Assembly: GCA_032718475.1 (NCBI GenBank)
Contig: JAUCBJ010000711.1
Location: 30,001-50,119, forward strand
Reading direction: 5' to 3'
DNA from: Nemertoderma westbladi
Taxonomy: Eukaryota > Xenacoelomorpha > Nemertodermatida > Nemertodermatidae
Length of the DNA: 20,119 nucleotides
Below, piece after piece: positions 1 to 11,095 of this stretch. The position numbers and the translations under genes are program-made. Position 1 is the first letter of the stretch; every line of letters begins with the position of its first letter. Below the pieces are notes generated by a model. That model made no database searches. It was given only the letters and a program-made list of their open reading frames with translations, and had not been told where the DNA came from.

Positions 1-548
1 GTGTATAAACTATAAACCATTCAAATGAGTAGCTGTATAAACTATAAACCATTCAAATGAGTAGCTGTATAAACTATAAACCATTCAAATGAGTAGGTGT
101 ATAAACCATTCAAATGAGTAGGTGTATAAACTATAAACCATTCAACTGAGTAGGTGTATAAACTATAAACCATTCAATTGAGTAGGTGTATAAACTATAA
201 ACCATTCAAATGAGTAGGTGTATAAACTATAAACCATTCAAATGAGTAGGTGTATAAACCATTCAAATGAGTAGGTGTATAAACTATAAACCATTCAACT
301 GAGTAGGTGTATAAACTATAAACCATTCAATTGAGTAGGTGTATAAACTATAAACCATTCAAATGAGTAGGTGTATAAACCATTCAAATGAGTAGGTGTA
401 TAAACTATAAACCATTCAACTGAGTAGGTGTATAAACTATAAACCATTCAATTGAGTAGGTGTATAAACTATAAACCATTCAAATGAGTAGGTGTATAAA
501 CCATTCAACTGAGTAGGTGTATAAACTATAAACGATTCAAATGAGTAG
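1..548. repeat. Higher-order block copied at 2424-2971
   Basis: The unit order here (gLa, cLa, cLa, gSa, gLc, gLt, gLa, gLa, gSa, gLc, gLt, gLa, gSa, gLc, gLt, gLa, gSc, then a gL unit with the AAACGATTC marker) recurs in identical order 2,423 bp downstream. The match breaks at the next unit, where 549 is C and 2,972 is G. The block may extend left of the window. It is built on the repeated cassette gSa-gLc-gLt-gLa, so several rounds of amplification are nested inside it. Confidence 0.88.
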
Positions 549-1696
549 CTGTATAAACTATAAACCATTCAAATGAGTAGGTGTATAAACCATTCAAATG
601 AGTAGCTGTATAAACTATAAACCATTCAAATGAGTAGCTGTATAAACTATAAACCATTCAACTGAGTAGCTGTATAAACTATAAACCATTCAAATGAGTA
701 GCTGTATAAACTATAAACCATTCAAATGAGTAGCTGTATAAACTATAAACCATTCAACTGAGTAGCTGTATAAACTATAAACCATTCAACTGAGTAGCTG
801 TATAAACTATAAACCATTCAAATGAGTAGGTGTATAAACTATAAACCATTCAAATGAGTAGCTGTATAAACTATAAACCATTCAACTGAGTAGGTGTATA
901 AACTATAAACCATTCAAATGAGTAGGTGTATAAACTATAAACCATTTAAATGAGTAGCTGTATAAACTATAAACCATTCAAATGAGTAGCTGTATAAACT
1001 ATAAACCATTCAATTGAGTAGGTGTATAAACTATAAACCATTCAAATGAGTAGGTGTATAAACCATTCAAATGAGTAGGTGTATAAACTATAAACCATTC
1101 AACTGAGTAGGTGTATAAACTATAAACCATTCAATTGAGTAGGTGTATAAACTATAAACCATTCAAATGAGTAGGTGTATAAACCATTCAACTGAGTAGG
1201 TGTATAAACTATAAACGATTCAAATGAGTAGCTGTATAAACTATAAACCATTCAAATGAGTAGGTGTATAAACCATTCAAATGAGTAGCTGTATAAACTA
1301 TAAACCATTCAAATGAGTAGCTGTATAAACTATAAACCATTCAACTGAGTAGCTGTATAAACTATAAACCATTCAAATGAGTAGCTGTATAAACTATAAA
1401 CCATTCAAATGAGTAGCTGTATAAACTATAAACCATTCAACTGAGTAGCTGTATAAACTATAAACCATTCAACTGAGTAGCTGTATAAACTATAAACCAT
1501 TCAAATGAGTAGGTGTATAAACTATAAACCATTCAAATGAGTAGCTGTATAAACTATAAACCATTCAACTGAGTAGGTGTATAAACTATAAACCATTCAA
1601 ATGAGTAGGTGTATAAACTATAAACCATTTAAATGAGTAGCTGTATAAACTATAAACCATTCAAATGAGTAGCTGTATAAACTATAAACCATTCAA
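308..1696. repeat. 683-bp, 22-unit tandem higher-order repeat
   Basis: Two adjacent copies of a 22-unit pattern lie at a period of 683 bp (19 units of 32 bp plus 3 of 25 bp). Positions 308-1013 match 991-1696 unit for unit. Shared rare markers include the AAACGATTC unit (starting 517 and 1200) and the CATTTAAATG unit (starting 926 and 1609). The match is broken on the left by the first base of the units at 307 (G) and 990 (C), and on the right by base 25 of the units at 990 (T) and 1673 (C). The simplest reading is a recent unequal exchange or tandem duplication of a 683-bp segment. Confidence 0.9.
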
Positions 1697-2423
1697 CTGA
1701 GTAGCTGTATAAACTATAAACCATTCAACTGAGTAGCTGTATAAGCTATAAACCATTCAAATGAGTAGGTGTATAAACTATAAACCATTCAAATGAGTAG
1801 CTGTATAAACTATAAACCATTCAAATGAGTAGCTGTATAAACTATAAACCATTCAACTGAGTAGCTGTATAAACTATAAACCATTCAAATGAGTAGGTGT
1901 ATGTATAAACTATAAACCATTTAAATGAGTAGCTGTATAAACTATAAACCATTCAAATGAGTAGCTGTATAAACTATAAACCATTCAAATGAGTAGCTGT
2001 ATAAACTATAAACCATTCAAATGAGTAGCTGTATAAACTATAAACCATTCAACTGAGTAGGTGTATAAACTATAAACCATTCAATTGAGTAGGTGTATAA
2101 ACTATAAACCATTCAAATGAGTAGGTGTATAAACTATAAACCATTCAAATGAGTAGGTGTATAAACCATTCAACTGAGTAGGTGTATAAACTATAAACCA
2201 TTCAAATGAGTAGGTGTATAAACTATAAACCATTCAAATGAGTAGCTGTATAAACTATAAACCATTCAAATGAGTAGGTGTATAAACCATTCAACTGAGT
2301 AGCTGTATAAACTATAAACCATTCAAATGAGTAGGTGTATAAACTATAAACCATTCAAATGAGTAGCTGTATAAACTATAAACCATTCAAATGAGTAGGT
2401 GTATAAACCATTCAAATGAGTAG
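1697..2423. repeat. Mixed satellite units without a resolved higher-order period
   Basis: This stretch continues the array with a mixture of gL, cL and S units. It includes a unit with an extra 4 bp (GTGTATGTATAAAC near 1,897-1,910), a TATAAGC variant near 1,741, and another CATTTAAATG unit near 1,918. I could not assign it to a single higher-order period by eye. No gene or unique sequence interrupts it. Confidence 0.8.
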
Positions 2424-2971
2424 GTGTATAAACTATAAACCATTCAAATGAGTAGCTGTATAAACTATAAACCATTCAAATGAGTAGCTGTATAAACTAT
2501 AAACCATTCAAATGAGTAGGTGTATAAACCATTCAAATGAGTAGGTGTATAAACTATAAACCATTCAACTGAGTAGGTGTATAAACTATAAACCATTCAA
2601 TTGAGTAGGTGTATAAACTATAAACCATTCAAATGAGTAGGTGTATAAACTATAAACCATTCAAATGAGTAGGTGTATAAACCATTCAAATGAGTAGGTG
2701 TATAAACTATAAACCATTCAACTGAGTAGGTGTATAAACTATAAACCATTCAATTGAGTAGGTGTATAAACTATAAACCATTCAAATGAGTAGGTGTATA
2801 AACCATTCAAATGAGTAGGTGTATAAACTATAAACCATTCAACTGAGTAGGTGTATAAACTATAAACCATTCAATTGAGTAGGTGTATAAACTATAAACC
2901 ATTCAAATGAGTAGGTGTATAAACCATTCAACTGAGTAGGTGTATAAACTATAAACGATTCAAATGAGTAG
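2424..2971. repeat. Second copy of the 1-548 higher-order block
   Basis: The unit sequence is the same as at 1-548, displaced by exactly 2,423 bp, and includes the AAACGATTC marker unit starting at 2,940. The overlap with the 2,642-3,551 block shows that two different duplication events share sequence here. Confidence 0.88.
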
Positions 2972-3551
2972 GTGTATAAACTATAAACCATTCAAATGAG
3001 TAGCTGTATAAACTATAAACCATTCAAATGAGTAGGTGTATAAACCATTCAAATGAGTAGGTGTATAAACTATAAACCATTCAAATGAGTAGCTGTACAA
3101 ACTATAAACCATTCAAATGAGTAGCTGTATAAACTATAAACCATTCAAATGAGTAGGTGTATAAACCATTCAAATGAGTAGGTGTATAAACTATAAACCA
3201 TTCAATTGAGTAGGTGTATAAACTATAAACCATTCAAATGAGTAGGTGTATAAACTATAAACCATTCAAATGAGTAGGTGTATAAACTATAAACCATTCA
3301 AATGAGTAGCTGTATAAACTATAAACCATTCAAATGAGTAGGTGTATAAACCATACAAATGAGTAGGTGTTTAAACTATAAACCATTCAAATGAGTAGCT
3401 GTATAAACTATAAACCATTCAAATGAGTAGGTGTATAAACCATTCAAATGAGTAGGTGTATAAACTATAAACCATTCAAATGAGTAGCTGTACAAACTAT
3501 AAACCATTCAAATGAGTAGCTGTATAAACTATAAACCATTCAAATGAGTAG
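2642..3551. repeat. About 910-bp block copied at 4834-5745
   Basis: This segment recurs 2,192 bp downstream. The spacing changes to 2,194 bp after a 2-bp insertion (GAGTATAGCTG) near 5,500. Both copies carry the same run of rare markers in order: AAACGATTC (units starting 2,940 and 5,132), TGTACAAAC (about 3,094 and 5,286), CCATACAAATG (3,351 and 5,545) and GTGTTTAAAC (about 3,367 and 5,561). A third, degenerate relative forms the right edge of the array. Confidence 0.88.
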
Positions 3552-4833
3552 CTGTACAAACTATAAACCATTCAAATGAGTAGCTGTATAAACCATTCAA
3601 CTGAGTAGCTGTATAAACTATAAACCATTCAAATGAGTAGGTGTATAAACTATAAACCATTCAAATGAGTAGCTGTATAAACTATAAACCATTCAAATGA
3701 GTAGGTGTATAAACCATTCAAATGAGTAGGTGTATAAACTATAAACCATTCAAATGAGTAGCTGTATAAACTATAAACCATTCAAATGAGTAGCTGTATA
3801 AACTATAAACCATTCAAATGAGTAGGTGTATAAACCATTCAAATGAGTAGGTGTATAAACTATAAACCATTCAACTGAGTAGGTGTATAAACTATAAACC
3901 ATTCAATTGAGTAGGTGTATAAACTATAAACCATTCAAATGAGTAGGTGTATAAACTATAAACCATTCAAATGAGTAGGTGTATAAACCATTCAACTGAG
4001 TAGGTGTATAAACCATTCAAATGAGTAGGTGTATAAACTATAAACCATTCAACTGAGTAGGTGTATAAACTATAAACCATTCAATTGAGTAGGTGTATAA
4101 ACTATAAACCATTCAAATGAGTAGCTGTATAAACTATAAACCATTCAAATGAGTAGGTGTATAAACCATTCAAATGAGTAGCTGTATAAACTATAAACCA
4201 TTCAAATGAGTAGGTGTATAAACCATTCAAATGAGTAGGTGTATAAACTATAAACCATTCAACTGAGTAGGTGTATAAACTATAAACCATTCAATTGAGT
4301 AGGTGTATAAACTATAAACCATTCAAATGAGTAGGTGTATAAACTATAAACGATTCAAATGAGTAGGTGTATAAACTATAAACCATTCAAATGAGTAGCT
4401 GTATAAACTATAAACCATTCAAATGAGTAGGTGTTTAAACTATAAACCATTCAAATGAGTAGGTGTATAAACTATAAACCATTCAAATGAGTAGCTGTAT
4501 AAACTATAAACCATTCAAATGAGTAGGTGTATAAACCATTCAAATGAGTAGGTGTATAAACTATAAACCATTCAACTGAGTAGGTGTATAAACTATAAAC
4601 CATTCAATTGAGTAGGTGTATAAACTATAAACCATTCAAATGAGTAGGTGTATAAACTATAAACCATTCAAATGAGTAGGTGTATAAACCATTCAACTGA
4701 GTAGGTGTATAAACTATAAACGATTCAAATGAGTAGGTGTATAAACTATAAACCATTCAAATGAGTAGCTGTATAAACTATAAACCATTCAAATGAGTAG
4801 GTGTATAAACTATAAACCATTCAAATGAGTAGC
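3552..4833. repeat. Satellite units rich in gLc-gLt-gLa cassettes
   Basis: The array continues with repeated gLc-gLt-gLa cassettes (caaTtga units near 3,904, 4,083, 4,291 and 4,607). Two AAACGATTC marker units start at 4,335 and 4,705, only 370 bp apart, and a GTGTTTAAAC marker lies near 4,433. The short reverse-strand open frame at 4,102-4,290 is repeat read-through, not a gene. Confidence 0.82.
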
Positions 4834-5745
4834 TGTATAAACTATAAACCATTCAAATGAGTAGGTGTATAAACCATTCAAATGAGTAGGTGTATAAACT
4901 ATAAACCATTCAACTGAGTAGGTGTATAAACTATAAACCATTCAATTGAGTAGGTGTATAAACTATAAACCATTCAAATGAGTAGGTGTATAAACCATTC
5001 AAATGAGTAGGTGTATAAACTATAAACCATTCAACTGAGTAGGTGTCTAAACTATAAACCATTCAATTGAGTAGGTGTATAAACTATAAACCATTCAAAT
5101 GAGTAGGTGTATAAACCATTCAACTGAGTAGGTGTATAAACTATAAACGATTCAAATGAGTAGGTGTATAAACTATAAACCATTCAAATGAGTAGCTGTA
5201 TAAACTATAAACCATTCAAATGAGTAGGTGTATAAACCATTCAAATGAGTAGGTGTATAAACTATAAACCATTCAAATGAGTAGCTGTACAAACTATAAA
5301 CCATTCAAATGAGTAGCTGTATAAACTATAAACCATTCAAATGAGTAGGTGTATAAACCATTCAAATGAGTAGGTGTATAAACTATAAACCATTCAATTG
5401 AGTAGGTGTATAAACTATAAACCATTCAAATGAGTAGGTGTATAAACTATAAACCATTCAAATGAGTAGGTGTATAAACTATAAACCATTCAAATGAGTA
5501 TAGCTGTATAAACTATAAACCATTCAAATGAGTAGGTGTATAAACCATACAAATGAGTAGGTGTTTAAACTATAAACCATTCAAATGAGTAGCTGTATAA
5601 ACTATAAACCATTCAAATGAGTAGGTGTATAAACCATTCAAATGAGTAGGTGTATAAACTATAAACCATTCAAATGAGTAGCTGTACAAACTATAAACCA
5701 TTCAAATGAGTAGCTGTATAAACTATAAACCATTCAAATGAGTAG
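4834..5745. repeat. Second copy of the 2642-3551 block
   Basis: This block matches 2,642-3,551 through the same ordered rare markers. Visible differences are a GTGTCTAAAC change near 5,046 and the 2-bp insertion near 5,500. A one-base insertion at the equivalent spot in the array edge (GAGTATGCTG near 19,140) suggests that the edge is closer to this copy than to the 2,642-3,551 copy. Confidence 0.85.
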
Positions 5746-7039
5746 GTGTATAAACCATTCAAATGAGTAGGTGTATAAACTATAAACCATTCAATTGAGT
5801 AGGTGTATAAACTATAAACCATTCAAATGAGTAGGTGTATAAACTATAAACCATTCAAATGAGTAGGTGTATAAACCATTCAAATGAGTAGGTGTATAAA
5901 CTATAAACCATTCAACTGAGTAGGTGTATAAACTATAAACCATTCAATTGAGTAGGTGTATAAACTATAAACCATTCAAATGAGTAGGTGTATAAACCAT
6001 TCAACTGAGTAGGTGTATAAACTATAAACGATTCAAATGAGTAGGTGTATAAACTATAAACCATTCAAATGAGTAGCTGTATAAACTATAAACCATTCAA
6101 ATGAGTAGGTGTATAAACCATTCAAATGAGTAGGTGTATAAACTATAAACCATTCAAATGAGTAGCTGTATAAACTATAAACCATTCAAATGAGTAGGTG
6201 TATAAACCATTCAAATGAGTAGGTGTATAAACTATAAACCATTCAATTGAGTAGGTGTATAAACTATAAACCATTCAAATGAGTAGGTGTATAAACTATA
6301 AACCATTCAAATGAGTAGGTGTATAAACTATAAACCATTCAAATGAGTAGCTGTATAAACTATAAACCATTCAAATGAGTAGGTGTATAAACTATAAACC
6401 ATTCAACTGAGTAGGTGTATAAACCATTCAACTGAGTAGGTGTATAAACTATAAACCATTCAACTGAGTAGGTGTATAAACCATTCAACTGAGTAGGTGT
6501 ATAAACTATAAACCATTCAAATGAGTAGGTGTATAAACTATAAACCATTCAAATGAGTAGCTGTATAAACTATAAACCATTCAAATGAGTAGGTGTATAA
6601 ACCATTCAAATGAGTAGGTGTATAAACTATAAACCATTCAACTGAGTAGGTGTATAAACTATAAACCATTCAAATGAGTAGGTGTATAAACTATAAACCA
6701 TTCAACTGAGTAGGTGTATAAACTATAAACCATTCAACTGAGTAGGTGTATAAACTATAAACCATTCAAATGAGTAGGTGTATAAACTATAAACCATTCA
6801 ACTGAGTAGGTGTATAAACTATAAACCATTCAACTGAGTAGGTGTATAAACTATAAACCATTCAACTGAGTAGGTGTATAAACTATAAACCATTCAACTG
6901 AGTAGGTGTATAAACTATAAACCATTCAAATGAGTAGGTGTATAAACTATAAACCATTCAAATGAGTAGCTGTATAAACTATAAACCATTCAAATGAGTA
7001 GGTGTATAAACCATTCAAATGAGTAGGTGTATAAACTAT
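5746..7039. repeat. Transition from cassette-rich to uniform gL units
   Basis: Up to about 6,250 the caaTtga cassettes continue, and the last AAACGATTC unit starts at 6,013. From about 6,600 to 7,000 the array becomes a simpler alternation of gLc and gLa units with few short units. The 62-residue reverse-strand frame at 6,360-6,548 reflects closely spaced 25-bp units that remove stops, not coding selection. Confidence 0.8.
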
Positions 7040-7600
7040 AAAACCATTCAAATGAGTAGCTGTATAAACTGTAAACCATTCAAATGAGTTAGCTGTATAA
7101 ACTATAATCCATTCAAATGAGTAGGTGTATAAACCATTCAACTGAGTAGGTGTATAAACTATAAACCATTCAAATGAGTAGCTGTATAAACTATAAACCA
7201 TTCAAATGAGTAGCTGTATAAACTATAAACCATTCAAATGAGTAGGTGTATAAACTATAAACCATTCAACTGAGTAGGTGTATAAACTATAAACCATTCA
7301 AATGAGTAGCTGTATAAACTATAAACCATTTAAATGAGTAGCTGTATAAATTATAAACCATTCAACTGAGTAACTGTATAAACTATAAACCATTCAAATG
7401 AGTAGGTGTATAAACTATAAACCATTCAAATGAGTAGGTGTATAAACCATTCAACTGAGTAGGTGTAACTATAAACCATTCAAATGAGTAGGTGTATAAA
7501 CCATTCAACTCAGTAGGTGTATAAACTATAATCCATTCAACTGAGTAGGTGTATAAACTATAAACCCTTCAAATGAGTAGGTGTATAAACTATAAACCAT
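7040..7600. repeat. Diverged copy of the marker-rich block
   Basis: This segment carries, in order, AACTGTAAACC, GAGTTAGCTG, ATAATCCATTC, GAGTAACTG, a 29-bp unit with GTGTAACTATAAACC, and CCCTTCAAATG. The same ordered set occurs in the blocks at 7,996-9,321 and 9,706-11,095; GAGTTAG lies at about 7,086, 8,322 and 10,032. This copy has more private changes (AAAACC near 7,041, ACTCAGTAGG near 7,508, GTATAAATTATAAACC near 7,347), so it is probably the oldest or least homogenised of the three. Confidence 0.8.
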
Positions 7601-7995
7601 TCAAATGAGTAGCTGTATAAACTATAAACCATTCAAATGAGTAGGTGTATAAACTATAAACCATTCAAATGAGTAGGTGTATAAACTATAAACCATTCAA
7701 ATGAGTAGGTGTATAAACTATAAACCATTCAAATGAGTAGGTGTATAAACTATAAACCATTCAAATGAGTAGGTGTATAAACTATAAACCATTCAACTGA
7801 GTAGCTGTATAAACTATAAACCATTCAACTGAGTGGGTGTATAAACTATAAACCATTCAAATGAGTAGGTGTATAAACTATAAACCATTCAAATGAGTAG
7901 GTGTATAAACTATAAACCATTCAAATGAGTAGGTGTATAAACCATTCAAATGAGTAGGTGTATAAACTATAAACCATTCAACTGAGTAGGTGTAT
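7601..7995. repeat. Uniform gLa-rich satellite units
   Basis: This is a run of mostly gLa units with little variation and one GAGTGGGTG variant near 7,833. No higher-order period beyond the basic 32 bp is evident. It separates the diverged copy from the two near-identical copies that follow. Confidence 0.8.
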
Positions 7996-9321
7996 AAACT
8001 ATAAACCATTCAATTGAGTAGGTGTATAAACTATAAACCATTCAAATGAGTAGGTGTATAAACTATAAACCATTCAAATGAGTAGGTGTATAAACCATTC
8101 AACTGAGTAGGTGTATAAACTATAAACCATTCAAATGAGTAGGTGTATAAACTATAAACCATTCAAATGAGTAGCTGTATAAACTATAAACCATTCAAAT
8201 GAGTAGGTGTATAAACCATTCAAATGAGTAGGTGTATAAACTATAAACCATTCAAATGAGTAGGTGTATAAACTATAAACCATTCAAATGAGTAGCTGTA
8301 TAAACTGTAAACCATTCAAATGAGTTAGCTGTATAAACTATAATCCATTCAAATGAGTAGGTGTATAAACCATTCAACTGAGTAGGTGTATAAACTATAA
8401 ACCATTCAAATGAGTAGGTGTATAAACCATTCAACTGAGTAGGTGTATAAACTATAAACCATTCAAATGAGTAGGTGTATAAACTATAAACCATTCAACT
8501 GAGTAGGTGTATAAACTATAAACCATTCAAATGAGTAGCTGTATAAACTATAAACCATTCAAATGAGTAGCTGTATAAACTATAAACCATTCAACTGAGT
8601 AACTGTATAAACTATAAACCATTCAAATCAGTAGGTGTATAAACTATAAACCATTCAAATGAGTATGTGTATAAACCATTCAACTGAGTAGGTGTAACTA
8701 TAAACCATTCAAATGAGTAGGTGTATAAACCATTCAACTGAGTAGGTGTATAAACTATAAACCCTTCAAATGAGTAGGTGTATAAACTATAAACCATTCA
8801 AATGAGTAGCTGTATAAACCATTCAAATGAGTAGCTGTATAAACTATAAACCATTCAAATGAGTAGGTGTATAAACCATTCAACTGAGTAGGTGTAACTA
8901 TAAACCATTCAAATGAGTAGGTGTATAAACCATTCAACTGAGTAGGTGTATAAACTATAAACCCTTCAAATGAGTAGGTGTATAAACTATAAACCATTCA
9001 AATGAGTAGGTGTATAAACTATAAACCATTCAACTGAGTAGGTGTATAAACTATAAACCATTCAAATGAGTAGGTGTATAAACTATAAACCATTCAAATG
9101 AGTAGGTGTATAAACTATAAACCATTCAAATGAGTAGCTGTATAAACCATTCAACTGAGTAGGTGTATAAACTATAAACCATTCAAATGAGTAGGTGTAT
9201 AAACTATAAACCATTCGACTGAGTAGGTGTATAAACTATAAACCATTCAAATGAGTAGGTGTATAAACTATAAACCATTCAAATGAGTAGCTGTATAAAC
9301 TATAAACCATTCAAATGAGTA
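7996..9321. repeat. Large higher-order block, copy 1
   Basis: This block matches 9,706-11,095, first at a displacement of 1,710 bp and then, after two extra units in the second copy (about 10,184-10,247), at 1,774 bp. Only a few mismatches are visible outside the indel, for example GTATGTG near 8,666 and 9,322, and CATTC against CCTTC at the equivalent of 10,957. Inside it, a sub-block with the 29-bp GTGTAACTATAAACC unit occurs twice, about 201 bp apart (near 8,690 and 8,891). Confidence 0.87.
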
Positions 9322-9705
9322 TGTGTATAAACTATAAACCATTCAACTGAGTAGGTGTATAAACTATAAACCATTCAAATGAGTAGGTGTATAAACTATA
9401 AACCATTCAAATGAGTAGGTGTATAAACTATAAACCATTCAAATGAGTAGCTGTATAAACCATTCAACTGAGTAGGTGTATAAACTATAAACCATTCAAA
9501 TGAGTAGGTGTATAAACTATAAACCATTCGACTGAGTAGGTGTATAAACTATAAACCATTCAAATGAGTAGGTGTATAAACTATAAACCATTCAAATGAG
9601 TAGCTGTATAAACTATAAACCATTCAAATGAGTAGCTGTATAAACTATAAACCATTCAACTGAGTAGGTGTATAAACTATAAACCATTCAAATGAGTAGC
9701 TGTAA
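9322..9705. repeat. Spacer with 313-bp local duplication
   Basis: This stretch lies between the two large copies. It contains a second CATTCGACTG unit (ending base 9,530) spaced 313 bp from the one at 9,217, with matching neighbouring units on its left side. It therefore looks like a local duplication of the end of copy 1. A GTAAAAACT variant near 9,703 marks the right boundary. Confidence 0.75.
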
Positions 9706-11095
9706 AAACTATAAACCATTCAATTGAGTAGGTGTATAAACTATAAACCATTCAAATGAGTAGGTGTATAAACTATAAACCATTCAAATGAGTAGGTGTA
9801 TAAACCATTCAACTGAGTAGGTGTATAAACTATAAACCATTCAAATGAGTAGGTGTATAAACTATAAACCATTCAAATGAGTAGCTGTATAAACTATAAA
9901 CCATTCAAATGAGTAGGTGTATAAACCATTCAAATGAGTAGGTGTATAAACTATAAACCATTCAAATGAGTAGGTGTATAAACTATAAACCATTCAAATG
10001 AGTAGCTGTATAAACTGTAAACCATTCAAATGAGTTAGCTGTATAAACTATAATCCATTCAAATGAGTAGGTGTATAAACCATTCAACTGAGTAGGTGTA
10101 TAAACTATAAACCATTCAAATGAGTAGGTGTATAAACCATTCAACTGAGTAGGTGTATAAACTATAAACCATTCAAATGAGTAGCTGTATAAACTATAAA
10201 CCATTCAAATGAGTAGCTGTATAAACTATAAACCATTCAAATGAGTAGGTGTATAAACTATAAACCATTCAACTGAGTAGGTGTATAAACTATAAACCAT
10301 TCAAATGAGTAGCTGTATAAACTATAAACCATTCAAATGAGTAGCTGTATAAACTATAAACCATTCAACTGAGTAACTGTATAAACTATAAACCATTCAA
10401 ATCAGTAGGTGTATAAACTATAAACCATTCAAATGAGTAGGTGTATAAACCATTCAACTGAGTAGGTGTAACTATAAACCATTCAAATGAGTAGGTGTAT
10501 AAACCATTCAACTGAGTAGGTGTATAAACTATAAACCCTTCAAATGAGTAGGTGTATAAACTATAAACCATTCAAATGAGTAGCTGTATAAACCATTCAA
10601 ATGAGTAGCTGTATAAACTATAAACCATTCAAATGAGTAGGTGTATAAACCATTCAACTGAGTAGGTGTAACTATAAACCATTCAAATGAGTAGGTGTAT
10701 AAACCATTCAACTGAGTAGGTGTATAAACTATAAACCCTTCAAATGAGTAGGTGTATAAACTATAAACCATTCAAATGAGTAGGTGTATAAACTATAAAC
10801 CATTCAACTGAGTAGGTGTATAAACTATAAACCATTCAAATGAGTAGGTGTATAAACTATAAACCATTCAAATGAGTAGGTGTATAAACTATAAACCATT
10901 CAAATGAGTAGCTGTATAAACCATTCAACTGAGTAGGTGTATAAACTATAAACCCTTCAAATGAGTAGGTGTATAAACTATAAACCATTCGACTGAGTAG
11001 GTGTATAAACTATAAACCATTCAAATGAGTAGGTGTATAAACTATAAACCATTCAAATGAGTAGCTGTATAAACTATAAACCATTCAAATGAGTA
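9706..11095. repeat. Large higher-order block, copy 2
   Basis: This is the second near-identical copy of 7,996-9,321. It is longer by two 32-bp units inserted at about 10,184-10,247. It repeats the marker series AACTGTAAACC, GAGTTAGCTG, ATAATCCATTC, GAGTAACTG, AATCAGTAGG, GTGTAACTATAAACC (twice), CCCTTC and CATTCGACTG. The reverse-strand frames here encode the same peptides as in copy 1 because the DNA is duplicated. Confidence 0.87.
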
